A stretch of 64,000 bases of DNA from NCBI GenBank assembly GCA_910589125.1, contig CAJURX010000003.1:74084-138083 (forward strand). Direction: 5' to 3'. The position numbers and the translations under genes were made by a program. Source of the stretch: an uncultured Eggerthellaceae bacterium (GTDB lineage Bacteria; Actinomycetota; Coriobacteriia; Coriobacteriales; Eggerthellaceae). Positions 50,773 through 59,175 of the stretch are shown in pieces. Position 1 is the first letter of the stretch. Each line of letters begins with the position of its first letter. The notes under the pieces were generated by a model, which searched no databases, was not told the DNA's origin, and saw nothing but the letters and a program-made list of their open reading frames with translations.

Positions 50773-50824
50773 AGCATCTTCGATCTTGCGCATATTCGCG
50801 CGGCTCTCGCCGCTCTTTTGGTGC

Positions 50825-50984
50825 TATACTTCGGTGGTCTGCGAAAAATCGCAGGCGAACAGGAATATAGGCCCTTGAGACGTGTTGGTTTTTACAGACA
50901 TATCGTTAAGCGAATGTGCAAGCGAACATGGTAAGTAATATCCGTCATGAGCAAAGGGTCCCCGTACTGCGAAAGGGGTCCATT
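50825..50984 (+). promoter_or_regulatory. rpsA promoter and leader
   Basis: TATACT at 50825-50830 begins a leader of about 150 bases. It has a hairpin CTGCGA-AAAA-TCGCAG (50839-50854) and A/T-rich stretches, a layout that could allow S1 to bind and control its own mRNA (inference). Confidence 0.5.
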
Positions 50985-52250
50985 TTGACCGAGATCAAGA
51001 ACACTTCCGTCATCCAATTCGATGATGTGTCCGATGATCAGCTCAATGCGATGATCGACGGCACGCTGACCGACTTCGACGAGGGAGACCTCGTTGACGG
51101 TACGGTGGTGAAGCTCGAGCATGACGAGGTCCTGGTCGACATCGGATTCAAGAGCGAGGGCGTCATCCCGGCGCGCGAGCTGTCCATCCGCAAGGATGTC
51201 GATCCCTCTGAGATCGTGAACCTGGGCGACAAGATCGAGGCCCTGGTCCTTCAGAAGGAGGACAAGGACGGTCGCCTCATCCTCTCCAAGAAGCGCGCCG
51301 AGTACGAGCGTGCCTGGAATCGCGTCGAGGAGAAGTTCAAGGCTGGCGAGACCGTCACCGGCGAGGTCATCGAAGTCGTCAAGGGCGGCCTCATCATGGA
51401 CATCGGGCTGCGCGGCTTCCTGCCAGCATCGCTCGTGGACCTGCGCCGCGTGAAGGATCTCGACATGTACCTCAACACCGAGATCGAGGCGCGCGTGATC
51501 GAGATGGATCGCAACCGCAACAACGTCGTCCTCTCCCGTCGCGTCCTCCTGGAGGAGGGCCGCCGCGCAGAGCGCACGGAGATCCTCTCGAAGCTCTCCA
51601 AGGGCATGCGCCTCAAGGGCACCGTCTCCTCCATCGTGGACTTCGGTGCGTTCGTGGACCTGGGCGGCATCGACGGTCTCGTGCACATCTCCGAGCTCTC
51701 TTGGAACCATGTCAACCACCCCTCAGAGGTCGTCAAGGTCGGCGACGAGGTGGAGGTGGAGGTCCTGGATGTGGATCTGCAGCGCGAGCGCATCTCGCTC
51801 GGGCTCAAGCAGACCACCGAGGACCCGTGGATCCAGCTCGTCCAGAACTACCCGGTCGGCACCATCGTGGACGGCCACGTCACGAAGATCGTGCCGTTCG
51901 GCGCATTCGTGGAGCTGGGCGAGGCCGTGGAGGGTCTCGTGCACATCTCCGAGATGTCCCCCAAGCACATCGACACGCCTGCACAGGTCGTCAAGCAGGG
52001 TGAGGATGTCAAGGTGAAGGTCATGGAGATCAACCCTGAGCGTCGTCGCATCAGCCTGTCCATGAAGGCAGCTGCTGAGGAGCTGGGCTTCGAGATCGAG
52101 GTGGACGAGTCCATCCAGGCTCCCGAGCCCAAGCCGCGCAAGAAGGACGATGCAGAGGCTGCTGAGGTCGTCGAGGTCCAGGAGACCGCGACCGATGATG
52201 CCGCTGAGGTCGAAGAGGCCATCATCGAGGACACCAGCGCCACCGAATAG
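50985..52250 (+). CDS. rpsA: 30S ribosomal protein S1, four-domain form
   Basis: A 421-residue protein with four S1 (OB-fold) repeats at about 32-103, 117-184, 205-273 and 290-360. Repeats 3 and 4 carry the RNA-binding consensus (IVDFGAFVDLGGIDGLVHIS and VPFGAFVELGEAVEGLVHIS). This is the four-repeat type usual in Actinomycetota rather than the six-repeat E. coli type. The C-terminus is an acidic, Glu/Ala-rich tail of about 55 residues. The start is TTG 50985, with AAAGGGG 6 bases upstream; the frame runs back to 50916 but has no ribosome site there. coaE follows. Confidence 0.95.
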   Translation: MTEIKNTSVIQFDDVSDDQLNAMIDGTLTDFDEGDLVDGTVVKLEHDEVLVDIGFKSEGVIPARELSIRKDVDPSEIVNLGDKIEALVLQKEDKDGRLILSKKRAEYERAWNRVEEKFKAGETVTGEVIEVVKGGLIMDIGLRGFLPASLVDLRRVKDLDMYLNTEIEARVIEMDRNRNNVVLSRRVLLEEGRRAERTEILSKLSKGMRLKGTVSSIVDFGAFVDLGGIDGLVHISELSWNHVNHPSEVVKVGDEVEVEVLDVDLQRERISLGLKQTTEDPWIQLVQNYPVGTIVDGHVTKIVPFGAFVELGEAVEGLVHISEMSPKHIDTPAQVVKQGEDVKVKVMEINPERRRISLSMKAAAEELGFEIEVDESIQAPEPKPRKKDDAEAAEVVEVQETATDDAAEVEEAIIEDTSATE

Positions 52251-52277
52251 GACACCGCACGAGTCAGGGGACCGACC

Positions 52278-52871
52278 TTGAAGAAGCTATTCATCATCGG
52301 AGGGATGGGTGCCGGCAAGTCAACGGCAAGCCGCGCCCTCACCGATCAAGGACTTCCGATCATCGATCTTGACAAGGTCGGTCATGACATCTTGAAGTGG
52401 GAGATCGTCAAGGAAGAGCTCGGCGAGACGTTCGGGGATGACATCTTCGACGAAGAGGGCGAGGTCGTCCGTCCTCGTCTCGCTGCCAAGGCGTTCAAGA
52501 CGCCTGCTGATACCCGCAAGCTCAACCGCATCACCATGCCCCGCATCGAGGAGTCCTACACCGATACGCTCCATGAGCTGGAGGCATCCGGTGCAGAGGC
52601 GGTGGTCGTCGAATATTCTGCCTTCAAGAATCGCGAGTCGTCCCTGGCGTATTCCGCAGACGTGGTCATCGCAGTGCTCGCGCCCACGGATGTGCGCATA
52701 GAGCGCGCCGTGGCCTCTGGCTTCGACGAGGATGACGTCCGTCGTCGCATCGCGCGGCAGATCACGGATGCTGACAGGGTGGAAGCGGCTGATGTCGTGT
52801 TCAACAACAACTCCACTACCGACGAGCTTTACAATAAGGTGTTGGCTTGGTGGGATTCCTACTCTGACTGA
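52278..52871 (+). CDS. coaE: Dephospho-CoA kinase
   Basis: A 197-residue P-loop kinase that phosphorylates dephospho-CoA to make CoA. Walker A is GGMGAGKST near the N-terminus; LPIIDLDKVGHDIL is the family hallmark (Asp in place of the usual aDxxxH). The CoA domain PRLAAKAF and VEYSAFKNRESSLAYS, and a RIARQITDADRVEAADVV tail in part complete it. The start is TTG 52278 with GGGG 7 bases upstream. The rpsA-coaE order is usual in Actinomycetota, and 27 bases separate them. Confidence 0.92.
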   Translation: MKKLFIIGGMGAGKSTASRALTDQGLPIIDLDKVGHDILKWEIVKEELGETFGDDIFDEEGEVVRPRLAAKAFKTPADTRKLNRITMPRIEESYTDTLHELEASGAEAVVVEYSAFKNRESSLAYSADVVIAVLAPTDVRIERAVASGFDEDDVRRRIARQITDADRVEAADVVFNNNSTTDELYNKVLAWWDSYSD

Positions 52872-52891
52872 GTGCAAGAGCGTATAGTCTG

Positions 52892-52927
52892 AGGCCCGAT
52901 GCGGATCGCTTGCTGCATCGGGCCTTT
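52892..52927 (+). terminator. Terminator after coaE
   Basis: AGGCCCGATGC (52892-52902) pairs perfectly with GCATCGGGCCT (52915-52925) across a 12-base loop, followed by TT. It ends the rpsA-coaE unit. Confidence 0.85.
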
Positions 52928-52966
52928 GCATTATGAGATATGAGGTTCCTGACAGGGGAGGTCCGC

Positions 52967-55096
52967 TTGTCAACGCATCTGAGGAACATAGAGTGCATGG
53001 AGATGGAGGGGAAGCTCCCCGATGCGCGCCTTTCCAGCTCGCCCCTCAAGGTGGTGTCACCCTTCGAGCCCTCTGGGGACCAGCCTGAGGCCATAGCAGC
53101 GCTCGCGAAGGGCGTGGAGGATGACCTCAGATACCAGACGCTTCTGGGGGTCACGGGTTCGGGTAAGACCTTCACGATGGCGAAGGTCATCGAAGCGGTG
53201 CAGAAGCCCACGTTGATCATGGCGCCGAACAAGACGCTCGCTGCCCAGCTGGCGAGCGAGCTCAAGGAGTTCTTCCCCGACAACGCCGTCGTGTACTTCG
53301 TGAGCTATTACGACTACTACCAGCCCGAAGCGTACGTGCCCTCATCCGATACCTTCATAGAGAAGGATGCCTCCATCAACGAGGAGGTGGAGAAGCTGCG
53401 CCATGCTGCCACCAGCGCGCTCCTCTCCCGCAGGGACGTGATCGTGGTGGCATCGGTCAGCTGCATCTATGGCATCGGGAGTCCGCAGGACTATGCTGGC
53501 ATGGCCGTGTTCGTGGACAAGCAGGTCCCTCAGGATCGCGACGAGGTGATCTATGGGCTCATAGACATCCAATACGACCGGAACGACTACGAGCTGACGC
53601 GCGGCACCTTCCGCGTGCGCGGGGATTCGCTGGACGTGTTCCCACCCTATGCGGATGATCCCATCCGCATCGACTTCTGGGGCGACGAGATAGAGGAGAT
53701 CTCCGAGATCGACAACGTGACCGGAGAGGTGCTGAACACCTATCAGGCGCTCCCCATCTGGCCGGCATCGCATTACGTGACCGCGCGTCCGAAGATGGAC
53801 CGCGCGCTCGGCACCATCCGCGACGAGCTGCGCGACCGCTTGCAGCAGTTCAACGAGGAGGGGAAGCTCCTGGAGGCTCAGCGCTTGGAGATGCGCACGA
53901 ACTACGATCTCGAGATGCTGGAGACCATGGGCTTCTGCTCGGGGATCGAGAACTACTCGCGCCATCTGGACGGGCGTGCGCCCGGCGAGCCGCCCTACAC
54001 CCTCATCGACTACTTCCCGAAGGACTTCCTCTGCATCATCGACGAGAGCCATGTCACCGTGCCGCAGATCCGCGGCATGCACGAGGGGGATCGCTCGCGC
54101 AAGGTGACGCTCGCCGAGCACGGGTTCCGTCTGCCCTCAGCCCTCGATAACCGCCCGCTCAGGTTCGACGAATTCGAGGACCGCGTTCCGCAGTTCATCT
54201 ACGTGAGCGCCACGCCCGGGGATTATGAGGAGAAGGTGAGCCAGGCGAAGGTCGACCAGATCATCCGCCCCACCGGCCTCCTAGACCCAGAGATCATCGT
54301 GCGCACCTCCAAGAGCCAGATCGATGACATCATCGACGAGGCGAAGGAGCGTGCCGCGCGCAATGAGCGCGTGCTGATAACCACGCTCACCAAGAAGATG
54401 GCGGAGGATCTGACGGAGCATCTGCTGGACCAGGGCGTGAAGGCTCGCTACATGCATTCGGATATCGCAACGCTTGATCGCGTGGAGATCCTGCGCGGCC
54501 TGCGCTTGGGCGAATTCGACGTGCTCGTGGGCATCAACCTCCTGCGCGAGGGCCTTGACCTGCCCGAGGTCAGCTTGGTCGCCATCTTGGATGCGGACAA
54601 GGAGGGCTTCCTGCGCAATCACCGCTCGCTCATCCAGACCATCGGGCGCGCTGCGCGCAACGTATCAGGCCAGGTCATCATGTATGCCGATCGCGAGACC
54701 GACTCCATGAAGCGCGCCATCGAGGAGACGCGTCGTCGCCGTCAGATACAGATGGCCTACAACGAGGAGCATGGGATAGAGCCGGAGACCATCCGCAAGG
54801 CCATCAATGACATCATGGGAGCCATCACCGAGGATTCCCGAGGGATCGATGCCACCGACATCAACCGCGAGCTTGCCGAGCTCTCCCGCGAAGAGGTCAT
54901 GCGCATGATCATGTCCATGGAAGAGGAGATGCAGGCGGCCTCTGCGGGCATGGACTTCGAGGAAGCTGCGCGCTTGCGCGACCAGGTGGTGTCGCTCAGG
55001 TCCGCATTCGAGGGCACGACCGAGGAGGATGCGCTCAAGGACCTCAAGAAGAGCGCTCGGAAGGGCTCTGCATATGGAAGGCGGAAGCACAAGTGA
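52967..55096 (+). CDS. uvrB: UvrABC excision nuclease subunit B
   Basis: A 709-residue nucleotide-excision-repair helicase-like protein. Walker A is GVTGSGKT (61-68 from TTG 52967); YYDYYQPEAYVP is the beta-hairpin, with DESHVTVPQ (Walker B) and YVSATPGDYE, LREGLDLPEVSLVAILDADKEGF in part and QTIGRAARNV. The UVR/C-domain for UvrC binding ends it (MDFEEAARLRDQVVSLR). Start: TTG at 52967 with AGGGGAGG 5 bases upstream is preferred; ATG 52940, 52997 and 53003 are other options. recN overlaps its stop. No SOS box is seen. Confidence 0.97.
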   Translation: MSTHLRNIECMEMEGKLPDARLSSSPLKVVSPFEPSGDQPEAIAALAKGVEDDLRYQTLLGVTGSGKTFTMAKVIEAVQKPTLIMAPNKTLAAQLASELKEFFPDNAVVYFVSYYDYYQPEAYVPSSDTFIEKDASINEEVEKLRHAATSALLSRRDVIVVASVSCIYGIGSPQDYAGMAVFVDKQVPQDRDEVIYGLIDIQYDRNDYELTRGTFRVRGDSLDVFPPYADDPIRIDFWGDEIEEISEIDNVTGEVLNTYQALPIWPASHYVTARPKMDRALGTIRDELRDRLQQFNEEGKLLEAQRLEMRTNYDLEMLETMGFCSGIENYSRHLDGRAPGEPPYTLIDYFPKDFLCIIDESHVTVPQIRGMHEGDRSRKVTLAEHGFRLPSALDNRPLRFDEFEDRVPQFIYVSATPGDYEEKVSQAKVDQIIRPTGLLDPEIIVRTSKSQIDDIIDEAKERAARNERVLITTLTKKMAEDLTEHLLDQGVKARYMHSDIATLDRVEILRGLRLGEFDVLVGINLLREGLDLPEVSLVAILDADKEGFLRNHRSLIQTIGRAARNVSGQVIMYADRETDSMKRAIEETRRRRQIQMAYNEEHGIEPETIRKAINDIMGAITEDSRGIDATDINRELAELSREEVMRMIMSMEEEMQAASAGMDFEEAARLRDQVVSLRSAFEGTTEEDALKDLKKSARKGSAYGRRKHK

Positions 55097-56742
55097 TCGA
55101 CGAGATCTGCGTCAATGACATCGCGCTCATCGAGGAGGCATCCATCGAGCCGGCGCCGGGGCTGACGGCCATCACGGGCGAGACGGGAGCGGGCAAGACG
55201 GCGCTCCTGAACGCATGCCGGCTCCTCTCCGGGCAGCGCGGGGACAAGACCATGGTGCGCGAGGGCGCGAGCGAGGCATGCGTCTCCGGCAGGTTCTATG
55301 TGGCCGCCACCGATGAGGAGCTCCTTGCATCTGGTGCGGAGCGGGAGGTCTGCGTCGTGCGCCGCATGAGCGCTGATGGGCGCTCGCGCGTGAAGCTGGA
55401 TGGGCAGATCGCATCCGTGACGGAGCTCTCAGAGGCCGTCGCTCCCTTGATCGACCTCTGCAGCCAGCACGACCAGCATGCGCTCATGAGCAGGTCAGCG
55501 CATCGCAACCTGCTCGACCTGTTCGCGGCATCTGCCCTGGATGGGCTCGCTGAGGCGTATGCGGATGCGTTCTCCCAGGCTACGCGCGCACGCGCGCATC
55601 TGGATGAGATCATCTGTGCGCGCAGGTCCTCGGATGCTAGGTTGGAGGAGGCGCGCTTTCTGCTCTCGCAGGTCGATCCGGTCGATCCGAGCCTCGCTGA
55701 CTACGAAGAGCTCACAGCCTTCGTGCGACGCTCTGAGAACGCCGAGGTGCTCGCGCGCACTTCGAACGAGGCGCATGAGGCGCTCAGCTGCGAGCAGGGC
55801 GTGCTGGATGGCTTGAATGCCGCCATCGCGCTCATCGAGGAGGGCGCTCGCTATGATGACGCTCTCGCGCCCCATGCAGGATCCTTGCGCGAGGCGACCT
55901 ATATCGTGGAAGATGTCGCACGGGAGGTCCTTCGCTATCGTGACGCCATCGACCTGGATATGTCCACGCTCGAGCAGTGCCAGCTGCGCGTGGCGGAGTA
56001 CCAAGGGCTCATCCGCAAGTACGGCCCTGCGCTCGAGGACGTCATCGCGAAGGCGGACGAGGCTCGGCGCCAGGTCAGCATGCTCGAGGATTCCGAAGGT
56101 GCTGAGGAGGCCGCTCGGGAGGCTGTTGCTCAAGCCGAGGAGGCGCTCAGCGCTGCCGCCACGGCGCTCCATGATGCACGCGCAGAGGCAGCACCGCGTC
56201 TAGCTGCAGAGGCGAACGAGGTCATGGAGGGGCTTCAGATGGGCAGCGCCTCGATCGAATGCGTCGTCGATATGCTCCCGCGCGGATCGTGGACGGCGCA
56301 GGGCCCCGATGATGTGGAGCTGCTCTTCAAGCCCTCCTCCAACATGGGTGCGCGCCCTCTCTCGAAGGTGGCATCAGGTGGCGAGCTCTCTCGCATCATG
56401 CTGGCGCTCCATGTGGTCATGGGGGAGGCGGACGGGATCTCCACGCTCGTGTTCGACGAGATAGATGCAGGCGTGGGCGGGTCGGTGGCCAATGCGCTCG
56501 CGAGCGTCCTCGCGCGCCTTGCGCGCACGCATCAAGTGATCGTGGTCACGCATCTGGCGCAAGTGGCATCGCGCGCGGACAAGCAATACGTCGTCATCAA
56601 GCAGGAGACCGACGGGGTGGCCTCTACCACCATCACCCAGGTAGCAGGGGAGGAGCGCGTGACGGAGATAGCGCGGATGCTCTCTGGCACCGAGAGCAGC
56701 GCCTCTCTGGCGCACGCGCGCGAGTTGTTGGAGAGCGCGTAG
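55093..56742 (+). CDS. recN: DNA repair protein RecN
   Basis: A 549-residue SMC-like ATPase for double-strand-break repair. Walker A is GETGAGKT (29-36), the coiled-coil arms fill about 160-370, the signature is LSKVASGGELSRIMLALH and Walker B LVFDEIDAGVGG, then VIVVTHLAQVASRA. Start GTG 55093 overlaps the uvrB stop (GTGA). The first residues read IDEICVNDIALIEEASI in place of the usual LxxLxIxNFAL, a normal variant. uvrB-recN adjacency supports coordinated repair. Confidence 0.95.
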   Translation: MIDEICVNDIALIEEASIEPAPGLTAITGETGAGKTALLNACRLLSGQRGDKTMVREGASEACVSGRFYVAATDEELLASGAEREVCVVRRMSADGRSRVKLDGQIASVTELSEAVAPLIDLCSQHDQHALMSRSAHRNLLDLFAASALDGLAEAYADAFSQATRARAHLDEIICARRSSDARLEEARFLLSQVDPVDPSLADYEELTAFVRRSENAEVLARTSNEAHEALSCEQGVLDGLNAAIALIEEGARYDDALAPHAGSLREATYIVEDVAREVLRYRDAIDLDMSTLEQCQLRVAEYQGLIRKYGPALEDVIAKADEARRQVSMLEDSEGAEEAAREAVAQAEEALSAAATALHDARAEAAPRLAAEANEVMEGLQMGSASIECVVDMLPRGSWTAQGPDDVELLFKPSSNMGARPLSKVASGGELSRIMLALHVVMGEADGISTLVFDEIDAGVGGSVANALASVLARLARTHQVIVVTHLAQVASRADKQYVVIKQETDGVASTTITQVAGEERVTEIARMLSGTESSASLAHARELLESA

Positions 56743-56798
56743 CGCATGCGGAACCTCGCATGGCGGCAAGGGATTCGTGTGCATTTCATCTGCGCATC

Positions 56799-56827
56799 TT
56801 GCAAATTCCATTTCATTGCGCCATGAT
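56799..56827 (+). promoter_or_regulatory. Promoter of the RlpA-like gene, possibly leaderless
   Basis: TTGCAA (56799-56804) and CATGAT (56822-56827) with a 17-base spacer. The ATG at 56837 is 10 bases beyond and lacks a ribosome site, so the mRNA may be leaderless. Confidence 0.4.
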
Positions 56828-56836
56828 TTCACGGAT

Positions 56837-57961
56837 ATGGCAAAACGCAGCATGAACACTCGGATACGAAGCCGCGCTCTCGGGCGTTCGGGCCATATGG
56901 CCCTCGCTCTTGCGTGCTCCCTCGCCCTTGCGCTCTCCGTGGCGCTGCAAGCGTTCGCGGTGGCTCCTGATGCGCAGGATGTGGATGACGCTCAGCAGAA
57001 GTATGAGAGCGCTGAGGCGGCGCTCATCGCAGCCGAGGAGAAGCTCGCCTCCATCTCCTCGGAGTACGAGGCTCTCTCAGGTGAGGTGGATGCGCTCCAA
57101 GCGCAGATAGATGACCTGGCAGGGCAGGTGCTCGAAGCGCAGGCATCCATGTTGGAGGGGCGCAGCGTGCTCGCCAACACCGCTGTATATGAGTATCGCT
57201 CTTCGTCGCTTTCCACCTTCTTGAGCTCCATCCTCGGCGCTCGGAGCTGGAATGAGATGTCGAGGAATGTGGATTACGTCGGCAAGATCATGGATCAGCA
57301 ATCCGAGGAGATCGCTCAGCAGAAGGAGCTCAAGGACAAGTTCACGAAGGCGTCGAGCGAGCTCACTGCTCAGAAGAACGAGCAGGATGAGAAGCTCGAG
57401 GTGCTGAACAGCAAGCGCACCGAGGCGGCGGCCGTCGTCGAAGAGGCCGCTCAGTACGCCGATGAGAGCTCTGAGAAGCTCACGGAGCTCAAGCAGCAGG
57501 CCGAGCAGTTCATCTGGAAGTCCGAGGAGCCTGAGCCCGATCCCGTCCCCGAGGCTGACACGACCGATCGCGATGATGCGGTCTCTCCGAGCACCCCGGT
57601 CATCCCGGATCCCTCTCCGTCTGCGCCTGTGGGGGAGTATCGCTCGGGCGTGGCTTCCGCGTATGGCGGCTCCTCCGATCCCTATACTCCCAATCCTGGG
57701 ACCACGGCCACCGGGGCCATCTGTGACGATAACTCCATGGGCGTGGCCATCCCCATGTCCATGCCCAACTACCGCAGCTACTTCGGGCGCACGGTGGAGA
57801 TCGTCTACAACGGCATGACGGTGTATGCCACGGTGAACGATTGCGGGTCCATGGGCGGTGGATCTCGCGCGCTCGACCTGCAGCCAGGCGTGTTCAAGGC
57901 ATTCGGCTACGGCGATTGCTACGCGTGGGGCATCCGCACGGTCAAGTACCGCTTCCTCTAG
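56837..57961 (+). CDS. Secreted coiled-coil protein with RlpA-like (double-psi barrel) domain
   Basis: A 374-residue exported protein from ATG 56837 (ATG 56852 is an alternative). A basic N-terminus then a signal peptide ending around ALQAFA. Residues about 45-240 are coiled coil (AESAEAALIAAEEKLA-type segments) and a Pro/Asp/Glu-rich linker follows (PDPVPEADTT, PVIPDPSPSAPV). The C-terminal 100 residues are an RlpA/DPBB-like fold with SGVASAYGGSSDPY, TATGAICDDNSMGVAIP, and VYATVNDCGSMGGGSRALDL. It likely acts on peptidoglycan glycan or binds it. The layout mirrors the M23 protein at 27738, coiled coil plus wall domain. pheS follows with its own promoter. Confidence 0.8.
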   Translation: MAKRSMNTRIRSRALGRSGHMALALACSLALALSVALQAFAVAPDAQDVDDAQQKYESAEAALIAAEEKLASISSEYEALSGEVDALQAQIDDLAGQVLEAQASMLEGRSVLANTAVYEYRSSSLSTFLSSILGARSWNEMSRNVDYVGKIMDQQSEEIAQQKELKDKFTKASSELTAQKNEQDEKLEVLNSKRTEAAAVVEEAAQYADESSEKLTELKQQAEQFIWKSEEPEPDPVPEADTTDRDDAVSPSTPVIPDPSPSAPVGEYRSGVASAYGGSSDPYTPNPGTTATGAICDDNSMGVAIPMSMPNYRSYFGRTVEIVYNGMTVYATVNDCGSMGGGSRALDLQPGVFKAFGYGDCYAWGIRTVKYRFL

Positions 57962-57992
57962 GCTCCGCGCACCGCAAGCGTTGCATCTCGCT

Positions 57993-58020
57993 TTGCCAAG
58001 CGCCCCTGAGCGCTTATAAT
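57993..58020 (+). promoter_or_regulatory. Promoter of pheS
   Basis: TTGCCA (57993-57998) and TATAAT (58015-58020), 16-base spacer, 36 bases before the ATG. Confidence 0.8.
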
Positions 58021-58056
58021 CGGTCATCGTCAATCCAGAACGCATAAGGGGATCAG

Positions 58057-59118
58057 ATGACCACGATCGAAGAGCTGGGCTCTTTGAAGAGCAGCGTCCT
58101 TGCTGATATCGCAGGCGCGCAGGATACCTCCCGCTTGGAGGAGATCCGCATCGCCGTGCTCGGGAAGTCCGGCACGCTCACGGTATACCTCAGGAACATG
58201 GGGAGCGTCCCGAAGGAGCAGAAGGCCGAAGTCGGTCGCATCGTCAATCAGGCGAAGCAGGAGATAGAAGGTGCCCTCGAAGCGGCGAAGGCGGAGCTCT
58301 CAGCACGCGAGCTCTCAGCGCGCGTGGCATCCGATGCCGTTGACATCACGCTCCCGGGTCGCTCTCAGCATATCGGCACGCGCCATCTCATCAACGCCAT
58401 CATCGACGAGATATCCGACATCTTCCTCGGGCTGGGGTACTCGGTCATCGAAGGTCCCGAGGTGGAGACGGACTACTACAACTTCGAGGCATTGAACGCG
58501 CCAGCCGACCACCCGTCGCGCTCCATGCAGGATACGTTCTATGTGCGCGACATGACGGGCAAGGTCTCAGCGGTCAGGGGGGAGTCCGATATCCTGCTGC
58601 GCACGCAGACCTCCGGGGTGCAGGTGCATGCCATGGAGGATCAGCCCCTTCCCATCTACGTGGTGGCCCCAGGCAAGGTGTACCGCCGCGATGTCGCGGA
58701 TGCGTCGCATCTGCCGCAGTTCCATCAGATCGAGGGTCTGGTCGTGGATGAGGGCATCACCTTCGGGGACCTCAAGGGCACGCTCGACTTCCTCTGCAAG
58801 CAGATATTCGGGCCCGATCGCAAGACCCGGTTCCGCGCGCATTACTTCCCGTTCACGGAGCCCTCTGCTGAGGTGGATGTGAGCTGCGGCATCTGCCACG
58901 GGGAGGGATGCCGCATGTGCAAGCACACCGGCTGGCTCGAGATCTTGGGGTGCGGCATGGTGGACCCCAATGTGCTCTTCATGAGCGGGATCGACCCTGA
59001 GGTCTACTCCGGATTCGCGTTCGGCATGGGGGTGGAGCGCATCGCCTGCCTCAAATACGACGTGCCCGACTTGCGCATGCTGCTCGATGGGGACATGCGC
59101 TTCCTGAGCCAGTTCTGA
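58057..59118 (+). CDS. pheS: Phenylalanine-tRNA ligase, alpha subunit
   Basis: A 353-residue class II synthetase subunit. The N-terminal coiled coil (LEEIRIAVLGKSGTLT, QAKQEIEGALEAAKAEL) is followed by GSRHPL-like GTRHLINAIIDEI, motif 2 GKVYRRDVADASHLPQFHQIEGLVVDEG in part, FRAHYFPFTEPSAEVDV, and motif 3 FAFGMGVERIACLKY. A CGICHGEGCRMCKHTGW Cys segment lies before motif 3. It charges tRNA-Phe with pheT, 57 bases downstream. ATG follows AAGGGGATC. Confidence 0.98.
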   Translation: MTTIEELGSLKSSVLADIAGAQDTSRLEEIRIAVLGKSGTLTVYLRNMGSVPKEQKAEVGRIVNQAKQEIEGALEAAKAELSARELSARVASDAVDITLPGRSQHIGTRHLINAIIDEISDIFLGLGYSVIEGPEVETDYYNFEALNAPADHPSRSMQDTFYVRDMTGKVSAVRGESDILLRTQTSGVQVHAMEDQPLPIYVVAPGKVYRRDVADASHLPQFHQIEGLVVDEGITFGDLKGTLDFLCKQIFGPDRKTRFRAHYFPFTEPSAEVDVSCGICHGEGCRMCKHTGWLEILGCGMVDPNVLFMSGIDPEVYSGFAFGMGVERIACLKYDVPDLRMLLDGDMRFLSQF

Positions 59119-59175
59119 TGAAGCTGGCTGCACCTTTCGTTCTCGTACGGCATACACTCTAGGTAGGGGATTTCA

